From Basidiobolus meristosporus CBS 931.73 (lineage: Eukaryota; Basidiobolomycota; Basidiobolomycetes; Basidiobolales; Basidiobolaceae): DNA of 64,000 nt. The stretch spans positions 154,346-218,345 of the forward strand of contig MCFE01000031.1 in assembly GCA_002104905.1 (NCBI GenBank). The letters are read 5' to 3'. The notes below the pieces were generated by a model that was not told the origin of the DNA, made no database searches, and was given only the letters and a program-made list of their open reading frames with translations. Shown piece after piece: positions 48,051 through 57,656 of this stretch. The number at the start of each line of letters is the position of its first letter. The stretch's first letter is position 1. The translations under genes and the position numbers were made by a program.

Positions 48051-50808
48051 GATTATGAGCCCCGAGCTGGCACTATCTGCAATGACTACTACTGCTATTA
48101 CTGGAAGTTTCCCCTCTGCTGAAATTTTGGATGGATCTAACTACCAAGTGTGGAAGGTGAAGATGAAGATGCTGCTACAAGAAAGAGGCCTTTGGGATAT
48201 TGTCTTGGGAGAAGAATGCCCTCCTAAAAATGCGGGAGAGGAAGCCTTAAAGTACCAGAAGAAAGAACAAAGTGCCTTTAACTGCATTTGCCTTAATGTT
48301 AAGGACAAATTACTAATTCAATGCTCAAGAGCAAAAACAGCAAAGAATGCCTGGAAGGCATTAGAAGACACCTACCAGTCATGTTCAGCTACTAAGAGAA
48401 TGTATCTGAAACAAAAATTCTTTACTACAAAGATGCTGCCAGGAGAAGAAATGAAAATCTATTTAACAGAATTACCCCACTGGTAGATGAGATGGAATCT
48501 GTGGGCGTACCAACTACTGATGAGGATGTGATAGTTACCATCCTGAATAGCCTGACAGACAAGTTTCAGGGCCTTGTATCAGCCCTAGAGTCCAGAACTG
48601 AAGATTTGACCTTAACTTACATATATGGAGGCTCCTGGATGAAGAATTAAGAAAATCAAGCGCCAATAAGAAGGAAGAAGAAAATGCTTTAATAAGCAAT
48701 GATAACCAACAAAGGAGGTACCTAAGACCTTACAAAGGCAACAGCAACCTGTTTTGCAACTACTGAAAAAGGAAAGGACACACATTGGATTGGTGCCTCA
48801 AAAAGAGAGATAGTCAGCAGAAAAAGCCTGAGTATGGAAATGCTGCAACAACTGAAGATAGACTACTCATATCAGCACTAAATATGACCACAAACAAGAA
48901 TTCTCAGACATGGTGTATTGACTCTGGAGCATCTCAACATTTTACATACCAAAAAGAACTTTTTACCCAATATCAAGAAATCCCAATTAAGAAGGTATTC
49001 ATGGGTGACAATAGACCACTTAATGCAGTGGGAGAAGGACCTATCCAAGTAAACCTAAGAAGCAGTGAAGGAAGCCATACACTGACCTTTAAAGAAGTAC
49101 TTTATGTACCAGAAATAGCCAAGAACCTACTATCTGTAAGCAAGGCCACAGCAGAAGGACTCTGTTTGAGCTTTGACATTTCTGGATGTAAGATCACTGA
49201 TCAAAATGGTGTCCATATTGCTTCAGGTATCAGAGATCTGAATCTATACAAGCTGACTTATATTCCATCATGTCTGGAAGCCAGTATAAGTAACTTAAAT
49301 GAAGAAATACCAATGCTTTGGCACAGGAGATTTGGGCACATCAATTTTGATTATTTGTGCAAAATGATCAAAGATCAGCTAATTTCCAGAGTAAAAATTG
49401 ATCCCCCAGCTAGTTTGGAGCACTGTGAAGCCTGCATATATGGGAAACAAGCCAGACAGCTGTTCAAGAGCTCTTGATTAATCAAAACTAAGAAAAACTA
49501 GATCTAATTCACTCAGATCTGTGCAGGCCTATGCACAATTTATCCTTAGGTGGAATGAAGTATTTAATCACTTTTATTGATGATTATACAAGATACCTGT
49601 GGGTTTACTTCATGGAGAGAAAGGAAGAAGCTCTGTCTAAGTTCAGGGAGTTCAAAGCCATGGTGGAGAGAGAAACTGGTGAAAAAATCAAGAAAATATG
49701 CTCTGACAATGGTGGAGAATATACCTCAAAACTCTTTATCCACTTCTGCAAAATTCATGGGATAAAGCAAGAGACTACTGTGCCATACTCCCCACAGCAA
49801 AATCAAGTAGTAGAAAGTGATAACAGATCAATAATTAGCATGGCCAGATCTATGATCCATGATCAAGAATTATCCTATGAATTTTGGGTGGAACCAGTTG
49901 CCACAGCTTTACACCTTAAAAATAGGAGTTATAGCGTAATACTTTGTGATACTACTTTATTTGAAGCATGGTATGGATACAGACCAAGTGCAGAACATCT
50001 AAGAATATCTGGGTGTGCAGCATATGCCCTGAAATCAGTCAAAATTTGAGCCAAAAAATGTAAAATGCATATTTTTGGGCTACTGCAATGAGAGTAAAGC
50101 ATACAGACTCTACAATACCAAAGCAAAGAAGCTAATCAAGTCCTGGGATGTGTTGTTTGATCAAGATTCCAAATTTTCACAAAAAATGACATCAGATGAT
50201 GACAAGAATCTGATCCCAAGTCCACCAATTGTCAGGATTGAATCAGAGCAAAACAATGAAGATTTTTTCACTCCAGAGGACTCCACAACCATGGTTCTGC
50301 CAGAATCAGTGCCCAGGAATATCCCAGAAGTGATCATTCCAGTGTCAAATGCCTGGAGATCCAATCAGACAAGAAATAGCCCAAATTACAATATCAATGA
50401 GGGTACAAACTTAGCCTATGCTTATTCAGTCCATATTGATGAGCCTTAGACTGTAAAAGAGGCCCCAAATAGCCCTCAGAAATAGTTTTAGAGATCTGCA
50501 ATGACTGAGGAATATTAGGCCATGATGGAAAATCAAACCTGGGACTTAGTCAATTACCAATCAACCAAAAATCAGTTGGATGCAGATGGGTCTGCAAGAC
50601 AAATACAAGGCTGATGGTACAATTGAAAGTTACAAAGCAAGACTTGTGGCCAAGGGATACTCTCAAACAAAAGGACTTGACTATACCGAGACCTTTGCAC
50701 TGGTAGCCAAGTTTAATTCCATCAGATTGATATTGGCAATTGCAGCCAAATACAAGTTTTTTATACATCAAATGGAAGTAAAAGCTGCATTTTTAAATAG
50801 AGAACCTA
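47719..50808 (+). mobile_element. Ty1/copia retrotransposon copy A, decayed and lacking its 3' part
   Basis: Homologous over its whole length to copy B. Gag is recognisable from 48056 (MSPELALSAM) with a frameshift near 48460. The zinc knuckle has an in-frame stop (about 48764). Protease DSGASQHF, the integrase HRRFGH...CEAC zinc site and SDNGGEYTS are present but separated by stops and frameshifts (about 49478, 50047, 50447). Reverse transcriptase stops at [10 protein letters not shown], where the sequence passes directly into LINE 3' sequence at CCTAGGGGGG. RNase H and the 3' LTR are missing and do not resume to the right. It is non-functional. Confidence 0.9.
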
Positions 50809-51745
50809 GGGGGGAGACAGTCACCAACAGGTGATATCTTTATTTCAGTTGAAACATAGAAGTCAGCACTACTTTTATAGCTTTGATACTGTTGTAAGAG
50901 TCTTGGAGATATTGGAAGTGATTTGGAGAACAAGTAGATTATGTGGTCTTCACTTAATGATTTATTGAATGTAAAAATAATATTTATACTTTTACATGGT
51001 CTTGGCATTACACACATGTAGAATAGGTTAAGGAAGGTCCCAAGAACATGTGTGCAAAGTTTGGGGCTGCTTGGACCACTTTGAGAATTCTCATGTTTTG
51101 GGTACCTGGTATTTTGGTGAAAATATTCTAAGTAAATCCCGATAAGGAATTTGGTCAGTATTCTCTAGGATTTGAAGGTGATGATCTAAGTGACTAAGTT
51201 AGGTGAATATTTAGGTGGAAATACAAACTTTACAACAGATACAAGAGTGTGTGGCTGAGGGGAATATGTAGGTAAGTTAACAAGAAGTGATGATAGTTCT
51301 TCAGTGCTCAAGACACTGTTCAGTGGGAAGGGGGGTAGCAAGAGGGGTAAGAATGATTTGTGAGCAACATTAATGAGGGGAATAAGATAAGGATTGATAT
51401 TTATCATAAAGGGAGTGTGCTGCTTCAGATATTGCTGCCAAAGGTCTGTCAAGTACTTCAGGTAGGCCAGCTTGGGTTTTTCTGACTGCAGAATATAGCA
51501 AACTTCTTGACTTCAGGATTGCCAAGTATAGTTCTCCAGCAGGAGTCAGGTGTAGTGTGGTGTGTTCTCTTCCAGGCCTTGATTAGTGGGTTGTTGCAGT
51601 GGTGAAGTCTGAGATATAATCCAGTTCTAAGGTACAGAAGTCTGATCTTATAGGGCATAAACCCAAAAGCACCAAGAATAGCATGTCTGTAGGGGCATTC
51701 AGGCAGATGAGGCACCAGGGATGTAATGCACCAGACTGCAAACTT
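50809..51745 (-). mobile_element. 5'-truncated LINE, family 1 (reverse transcriptase C-terminal part)
   Basis: Minus-strand LINE whose 3' end abuts the truncated copia A (CCTAGGGGGGAGACAGTCACC on the plus strand). Translated pieces at 51452-51186 and 51715-51458 (MPHLPECPYRHAILGAFGFM) match the post-RT region of the copy at 56129-57290. It is split by a solo LTR at 50890-51237 and damaged by frameshifts. The 5' truncation point is at about 51745, followed by the 42-bp GTTAGGGTGTAGG block. Confidence 0.88.
50890..51237 (-). repeat. Solo copia LTR with 5-bp target site duplication
   Basis: A 348-bp LTR in minus orientation (plus strand TGTTGTAAGAG...TTTACAACA), the same length as the LTR of copia B. 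It is flanked by GATAC on both sides (50885-50889 and 51238-51242). The uninterrupted LINE copy at about 56210 reads GCTTTGATACAAGAG, exactly the empty site. It arose by LTR-LTR recombination after insertion into the LINE. Confidence 0.95.
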
Positions 51746-51787
51746 GTTAGGGTGTAGGTGTTATAGTAAGGGCTAGGAAAAGGTTAG
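51746..51787. repeat. 42-bp TTAGGG-like block, copy 1
   Basis: Identical to 56093-56134 (starts GTTAGGGTGTAGGTG, ends AGGAAAAGGTTAG). In both places it lies at the 5' truncation point of a LINE-type unit. It may be degenerate telomere repeat or a remnant of another element. Confidence 0.8.
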
Positions 51788-53100
51788 AAGAGCAGGGGGT
51801 CTGGAAGAAACAGTCCCCTAGAGCATAAAAAAGCAAGGGGTTTGGGGGATGCAATCCCCCATACTGCTCCCATACTTTTTAAATTCCCTTTGGATTACTT
51901 TTCTCTCATTCTTAGTTCTGGTCCCTTAGGGTTAGAATTCCTCCTCATAACCCTTATCACCCTAACCATAAATATTTTTACCCTTGTTGTATCCAAGAGA
52001 AAGTGTAATAAAACTCTTGAATGATTTAACTGAACCAAAGGGACAATTAAGTGCAGAATCTTAGAATTGTCAGAGAGTGGCGGAAATATTAGCAGAAAGA
52101 TTCTGATCTAATATTGGTCTTGGATATAGCTGGGTTGGCTATAAAGGCAATGATATTTGTTTGCTAGGCAGGCTAGGCTTGGTGTTCTTTGGAGTGCTAG
52201 ATATACTAGGCTTGGATAGAAACTAGAACGGAATTGTTGGATTCTTATTTTTGCTGAGACAGAATCTTAATTTCGTTGAGACACACACTAAACCAAAAGG
52301 TTCAGTAAACTTTATTTATACTTTTCTGATCAAGTTGAATTAGTCAGCGCCAAGGGACTGGATTGATTGAAATCAATTTGGGTGTTCATAGGTGCATAAG
52401 ATAAATGAAAATTACATCATCAATCAACTGATGTCTTGGCAACTGCACAGTGGTTGGATAGATCTCAGATGACTAATCACCTGGGAAGGCTTGGCAGATA
52501 GGTTGATAACGTAATGACCATTTGGAAATAGATCAGGTGTGATAGCTAAAAATAGATTCTGAGGTGGGATAAAATAAACTGTAACTGGGATTTGTTATGT
52601 TTGGGTTAGGGAAAATCAGTTAGGGTACTAGATTTTCAAACGGAGTAAAATTGGCTAAGTTTTAAATGTTGATGCACAACAACCCTACAATTGGCACATT
52701 GTCTGCTCATATAGTGGGCAAGTCTAGGCCAATATTTATCTCCCTGTACTGTCCATATGCTCTGTATAAATCTTAATGACTGTTTAATTAATAAATTGTT
52801 ACTTTTAATGTATATCTAATAATTAATGGGAATCATCCCAAACTGGCCACAATCCCATATTTTGATAAGCTTTGGGCACCATAAATTGCACGGCCCTAAT
52901 ATGATAAAAAATTCATGGCCAATACAAATTTTCTGTAACCCAATTGCTTTTACCAAATATAAAGTGTATCCCAAAGTTCAATATATATTATGGCTATAAT
53001 AGAAACTTTATTTGACACCATTGCAACTACTACTTGTGTTCTATGTGCACATGTATCCTGCAGGAATCGTAAAACTTAGCCACATAGTACAAAAGTGTTT
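51788..53100. other. AT-rich non-coding subtelomeric-like stretch with scattered TTAGGG motifs
   Basis: No gene is supported. TTAGGGTTAG occurs at about 51929-51938 and GGGTTAGGG at about 52611. A GGGGGA...TCCCCC hairpin lies at about 51847-51865. Part of it (52235-52681) may be another solo LTR, listed separately. Confidence 0.5.
52235..52681 (-). repeat. Possible solo LTR of a second copia-like family
   Basis: 447 bp bounded by TGTTG and CAACA. On the minus strand it has GTATAAATAAAG placed like the TATA region of the copia LTRs. Flanks (GGAAT and ACCCT) give no target duplication and no internal region is seen, so this is tentative. Confidence 0.35.
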
Positions 53101-53565
53101 TTATTTTTCATCATGATAGTTTTACATGAGTTCCTAACGCACTTTGGAAGTACACAGTAGCCATACCCCAACAGGTTTTAAGGATGTCCACTAGCTACGT
53201 CTACTTGTGTCTAACAAGAGCCATCAATCATCAGCTGTGTGATACTGAAATGCTTTTATTTTTCATCATACTAGTTTTGTATGAATCCCTAACGCACTTT
53301 CATAGTGCACGGTAACCATACCCCAACAGGTTTTAAGGATACCCACTTGCTATGTTTACTTGTGTCTAGCAGGAGTCATCAATCATCAGCTGTGCGGTAA
53401 TAAAGTGCTTTTATTTTTCATCACAATAGTTTTACATGAGTCCCTAACGCACTTTCATAGTGTGCGGTAACCATACCCCCAGAAAGTAGTGTGGATGCTT
53501 ACTTTAAACGCTCACTTGTGTATTGTAGGGACTATCAACAAACAGCCGTGTGGGAATGGAACATC
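53101..53565. repeat. Three tandem copies of a 155-bp satellite-like repeat
   Basis: TTATTTTTCATCA starts at 53101, 53256 and 53411, exactly 155 bp apart. Conserved segments are CTAACGCACTTT, GTAACCATACCCC, ACTTGTGT and ATCAATCATCAGCTGTG. Copies 1 and 2 are most alike; copy 3 decays in its second half. Confidence 0.92.
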
Positions 53566-54012
53566 ATAGAAAAGTATTGCTTTGTTGTTAGCAAGTATTG
53601 ATGCGCAAATATTGGTACAATGTGAATTATTGAGTAACTATTTACTTTAGTTGGTTCCATGATATTCCTAGACAATATGCTCAAAATCAATATTAGCATC
53701 AATAGCTTGCTCTTTGATCACTAAACCACCGCACCCAATATGTGGTGGTCTTGGTTTTGTCTAGCCATCAAGGAATGAAACCAGAGTACAGTCACAAGAG
53801 AGGCAAAAGTGAAATGTGATGAAGTAAGTGTATATGAAAGTAATATAAATCTACAGGACAGAAGAGAACAACTAGTAGTTGAACAGCACTCACTGACACT
53901 CCACCAAGTAGAGCACCAACACGGACAATAAATAAGCCATGAGGGGAAAGCTTAAGGACCGCTACTTGGGGATCAAGACCAAAAGAGGAAGCTGCCTCTA
54001 CCATAGCAGTCC
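53566..54012. other. Non-coding stretch between the satellite and decayed ORFs
   Basis: AT-rich, with no supported gene. The minus-strand open frame 53792-54184 is a shadow of the plus-strand frame that follows. Confidence 0.4.
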
Positions 54013-54399
54013 TTGTGCTCCAAAGGAAGACCAAGAGTCTACTATAGACAAAGATTGTGGCAAGAAGAGCAGTACAATTACCAGTCTGGTAGTGGTACCT
54101 TTGGAAGTCCCAAATACCTGGAGAAAACTTGGAAAAAATTGGCAGATGACTCAGTTGCCCTGAGGAGAAAACAAACCAATGCAATTGAGCAGTTCCAAAA
54201 TGAACTTCAGCTTAGTTCTTCTTTGCCTCACTATAAAGTACTCCAAGTGGCTTATTTGGATTATAAGCGTATGAAGGAGAATCAGGCAGAGACTGATAAA
54301 TTAAGTGATAGTCAATTGCATCACTTCTTAGATCAGGTAGAGAAACAGTTGCACAGCCAAGAGACGGAACAAGAATTGACAATTACAGAAACTAAATAA
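54013..54399 (+). pseudogene. ORF fragment of unidentified mobile element (128 aa, coiled-coil-like)
   Basis: Open frame with helical, charged sequence (KYLEKTWKKLADDSVALRRK, HHFLDQVEKQLHSQETEQEL). I do not recognise a family. It lies among retroelement debris with similar base composition, so it is more likely a remnant of a transposon protein than a host gene. The open frame starts without a clear promoter. Confidence 0.35.
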
Positions 54400-54630
54400 T
54401 TTTGCCAATGTAGTTTTGCATATTAATAAAATAAAAGGGTGTTAATAAGAACAGAATAAAGTTAACTATGTGTACATCAAATGATTCAAATACTGGCTAG
54501 ATGGATGTTACATAGGAGCAAGAAGCTCAGTAACCTCAAAGGAAAGATATGATAAATGGGCCACCAACATCATCCAAATGAGTATAAAAGTGGAGAAAGT
54601 AGACATAATCCTTCATAAAAAACAAGAAGC

Positions 54631-55068
54631 ATGGAAGCAGGCAGTAGCCAGGTAGATGCCAGGAGTGAAGGTAGAGTACAAAGAGAGCAAGGAAGGGGAC
54701 AAGGATGTGGAAGAGGACGCAGAACTGGGCGCAAAAGAGGAAGAGGGCAAGGAAGTGGCCAAATCCAAGAGGAGTGTGAAGGAGGTGTTGCAGCAAATGT
54801 GAATGATGCTGAGCAAGTTGCTGTTGTCACTACCAGGCAGCCGGTTAACCAAGTTTCCCAAGCATTATCAAAGGTTTGACAAGAGCTTCTGGAATATAGG
54901 ACAACATTGCACCATGAGATATTGCAACATATGTGCCAGGAGATTAAGCAGAGGAGGGGTGATATTGTAAAGCTAAATCAGGATATTGCTGGACTTCAAG
55001 CCCAGATTGATTTCAGTTTCCACCATTCTACTGAGGCATTAGTGGCACAAATGGTGGAAAAGTTTGCC
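54631..55068 (+). pseudogene. Decayed ORF with Arg/Gly-rich N-terminus, one in-frame stop, cut off by a LINE tail
   Basis: From the ATG at 54631 the frame encodes an RG-rich basic region (GRGQGCGRGRRTGRKRGRG). A TGA stop follows at 54878-54880, after which the same frame continues (QELLEYRTTLHHEILQHMCQ...DIVKLNQDIAGLQAQ) until it runs into TTAGGGTTAGGG at 55069. The family is unknown; an RNA-binding Gag-like or transposase N-terminus is possible. Confidence 0.4.
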
Positions 55069-55107
55069 TTAGGGTTAGGGGGGAGACAGTCACCAACAGG
55101 TGAGATC
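55069..55107 (-). mobile_element. Minimal LINE family-1 3' tail between TTAGGG units
   Basis: TTAGGGTTAGGG (55069-55080), then GGGAGACAGTCACC, loop, GGTGAGATC, then TTAGGGTTAGGG again at 55108. Only about 27 bp of a family-1 3' end is present, i.e. an extreme 5' truncation bounded on both sides by telomere-type repeats. Confidence 0.8.
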
Positions 55108-55363
55108 TTAGGGTTAGGGGGGAGGGAAAGTCACCAAGTTGGTGAAATCTTTATTTGAGTTAAGAACTAATCTAAGTACAAATAGAGAAGCCAATTTAGA
55201 GGTCTAGAATCTCTCTAATAAGTAATCTAATTTATGTTTTGTTTCATCTCTAATGTTTGTTTCAATAGAGTAAAGCTCATCAGGGGTAAATATAAAATTC
55301 AGGAGTTTTGGGGGAAGTACAAATTGTAGATGTTTCTGATCAATATAATCCAAGACTGGAACC
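55108..55363 (-). mobile_element. 5'-truncated LINE family-2 3' UTR fragment
   Basis: TTAGGGTTAGGGGGG followed by AGGGAAAGTCACC...GGTGAAATCTTTATTTG and about 220 bp nearly identical to the 3' end of the RT element at 60741-61000, up to GACTGGAACC. There the next TTAGGGTTAGGG begins. It includes the last codons of the RT ORF frame only. Confidence 0.85.
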
Positions 55364-56092
55364 TTAGGGTTAGGGGGGGGATGATAATCACCACAGGGTG
55401 AAATCTTTATTTAAATCATAAATAAAGAAGCCAAATTTGAATAAGAATAGTTGAGATGCAGAAAGCCTACAAGATAAACTTGGACTTTGCTGTATCCCAA
55501 ATATCCTCAATATTGAAGTCTAGAGGAGAATGTAGCAAAACTGCTTGTTCACTGTAGTATTTCTTGAGGAAGTTTGTGACTTGAAGGTAAGGAGAGTTTT
55601 TCAACAAGCTGGTAAACCTTTTGAGGAGTTCTTTCTCCAGAGAGAATGGTACAAAGAGTGGAATGTCCAAATGATGTCTGAATATATGCTCTGAGAGCTC
55701 CCAATCCAGCATATTTTTGACTTCTTCTGTAAAATCTTCAACAATATCTTTGTCAAGAATAACTTCCAAGAGATCCCTGGCAATGTACTGAATGTTAATA
55801 ATCTTAGGCATATGAATACCTAGGACCTTGAGGTAATTTTGTTGTTCTGAAATTGGGAGATAGCCAGCATTTCTGAAATAGCAAACAGCCCAATTGGCAG
55901 TGGGAGGAGTATCAGGGCTGACAGGGAATCTTCTTCTAGCTTTAGGGTGCACTGGCTTAGGTGACTGTCTTGTTGAAAGGGCAGCTGGCTTTGGATGAGC
56001 TTGAAGTGCTTGGGAGTATGTCAGAGTATGAATGGCAGGAGTTGCTGGTTGCTGACAGTGGTCAGATTGACTGGAAGAAGAGCTGGTTGAGG
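55364..56092 (-). mobile_element. LINE-like unit ending in an ORF1 (Gag-like) frame, family 3
   Basis: Starts at TTAGGGTTAGGGGGGGG (3' end of the element), with the stem-loop ATCACC...GGTGAAATCTTTATTT. A minus-strand ORF runs from the 5' truncation point (about 56090) to the stop at 55467. Its conserved part (NWAVCYFRNAGYLPISEQQN, LLEVILDKDIVEDF, LLHSPLDFNIEDIWDTA) matches the ORF1 at 62952-63677. The 3' tail follows directly after the ORF1 stop; no RT frame lies between. ORF1 proteins of LINEs bind element RNA. Confidence 0.8.
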
Positions 56093-56134
56093 GTTAGGGT
56101 GTAGGTGTTATAGTAAGGGCTAGGAAAAGGTTAG
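56093..56134. repeat. 42-bp TTAGGG-like block, copy 2
   Basis: Identical to 51746-51787. Here it separates the 5' end of the ORF1-type unit from the 3' end of the next LINE (TTAGGGGGGAGACAGTCACC). Confidence 0.8.
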
Positions 56135-57290
56135 GGGGGAGACAGTCACCAACAGGTGAAATCTTTATTTCAGTTGAAACAAAGAAGCCAGTACTACTGT
56201 TGTAGCTTTGATACAAGAGTGTGTAGCTGAGGGGAATTAGTAGGTAAGTTAATAAGAAGTGATGATAGTTCTTCAGTGCTCAAGACACTGTTCAGTGGGA
56301 AGGGGGGTAGCAAGAGAGGTAAGAATGACTTGTGAACAACATTAATGAGGGGAATGTGATAAGGGTTGACATTCATCATAAAGGGAGTGTGCTGCTGCAG
56401 ATATTGCTGCCAAAGGTCTGTCAAGTACTTCAGGTGGGCCAGCTTGGGTTTTTCGGACTGCAGAATAAATTCAGCAAACTTCTTGACTTCAGGATCTCCA
56501 AGTATAGTTCTCCAGCAGGAGCCAGGTGTAGTGTGGTGTGTTCTCTTCCAGGCCTTAATCAGTGGGTTGTTGCAGTTGTGAAGTCTGAGGTATAATCTGG
56601 TTCCAAGGTAGAGAAGTCTGATCTTATAGGGCATAAACCCAAAAGCACCAAGAATAGCATGTCTGTAGGGGCATTCAGGCAAATGAGGCACCAAGGAGGT
56701 AATGCACCATACTGCAAACTTGTCAAGCTTAGTGCAGTCTCTAGAAGTAAGAGAGAGAAGTGGTAAGCCAAATTCCAGGACAGGGAAGACAAACGGCTTG
56801 AGTAGAAGAAGGCAGCTGGGAGCTGAAGTTGTAGGAGGAGTAACAGCCAGTAGCTTGTGGAGTGCCTGTCTTGCCAGGATAATTCTCTTCTTCAGGTGTG
56901 CTCCAGAGTCTAGTCCAGTAGAAAGGAAAGGAAAGCCAAGATATGTAGAAGAAACCTGAGCAGGTAGAGTGGAGTTCTCCAAGTTGATGGGAGAGCCCAA
57001 AGGAACTGTCTTTGCAATGGAAAGCTGGAGATTATTCTTCTGCAGATACTGGTGGATGGTCTGGGAGTCTTGTTGCACATTGGAGGAGGATATTCTGATG
57101 TCATCAGCAAAGAGAGTAACCAGGCAGTCAGCTGAGAGTCTTGGGAAATCATTCAGGAAGATGGCAAACAGTATAGGACCAAGCACAGAGCCTTAAACCA
57201 CTCCATTAGGAACTGAGAACACAGCTGATTGCTCACTTGGGTGCAGAATTCTTGCTTGTGGATCCAGAAACAGAGACCTGACAAGGAGGG
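56131..57290 (-). mobile_element. 5'-truncated LINE family 1 with reverse transcriptase ORF
   Basis: 3' end TTAGGGGGGAGACAGTCACC...GGTGAAATCTTTATTTC. The RT frame ends at 56194. Visible are motif B (VVxGSVLGPILFAIF, its Gln codon now TAA at 57195-57193), motif C LFADDIRISS, QLSIAKT and YLGFPFL. A long C-terminal domain ends in a Leu-rich region (FLPLLLPPFPLNSVLS). Upstream the frame continues to 57290 (SVPNGVV), where copia B is inserted. The premature stop and truncation make it inactive. Confidence 0.9.
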
Positions 57291-57638
57291 TGTTGTAAAA
57301 ATTTGTAATTCCACCTAAATATTCACCTAACTTAGTCACTTAGATCATTTCCCTCAAATTCTAGAGAATACTGACCAAATTCCTTGTCGGGATTTACTTA
57401 GAATATTTTCACCAAAATACCAGGTACCCAGAACATGAAAATTCTCAAAGTTGTCCAAACAGCCCCAAACTTGCACACATGTTCTTGGGACCTTCCTTAA
57501 CCTATTCTACGTGTTTGTTATGCCAAGACCATGTAAAAGTATAAATACTACTTTTACATTCAATAAATCATTAAGTGAAAACCACATAATCTACTTGTTC
57601 TCCCAATCACTTCCAATATCTCCAAGACTCTTACAACA
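57291..57638 (+). repeat. 5' LTR of copia element B
   Basis: 348 bp from TGTTGTAAAAATTTG to CTTACAACA, with TATAAATA at about 57540. The left flank is LINE sequence ending GAGGG. The right LTR is absent because the element is cut off at about 60744. Confidence 0.9.
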
Positions 57639-57656
57639 GGTTATGAGCCCCGAGCT
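57639..57656 (+). promoter_or_regulatory. Primer binding site for a half-molecule of initiator tRNA-Met
   Basis: Directly after the LTR comes GGTTATGAGCCCCGAGCT. Its complement contains GGGCTCATAACC, the anticodon stem-loop of fungal initiator tRNA-Met including anticodon CAT. Drosophila copia uses the same kind of internal cleaved-tRNA primer (its PBS is of the GGTTATGGGCCC type). The ATG of this PBS is also the likely Gag start codon. Confidence 0.7.

Noticed and set aside
53792-54184. 130-aa minus-strand frame in the array
   Set aside because: Overlaps the plus-strand frame and has no recognisable domain.
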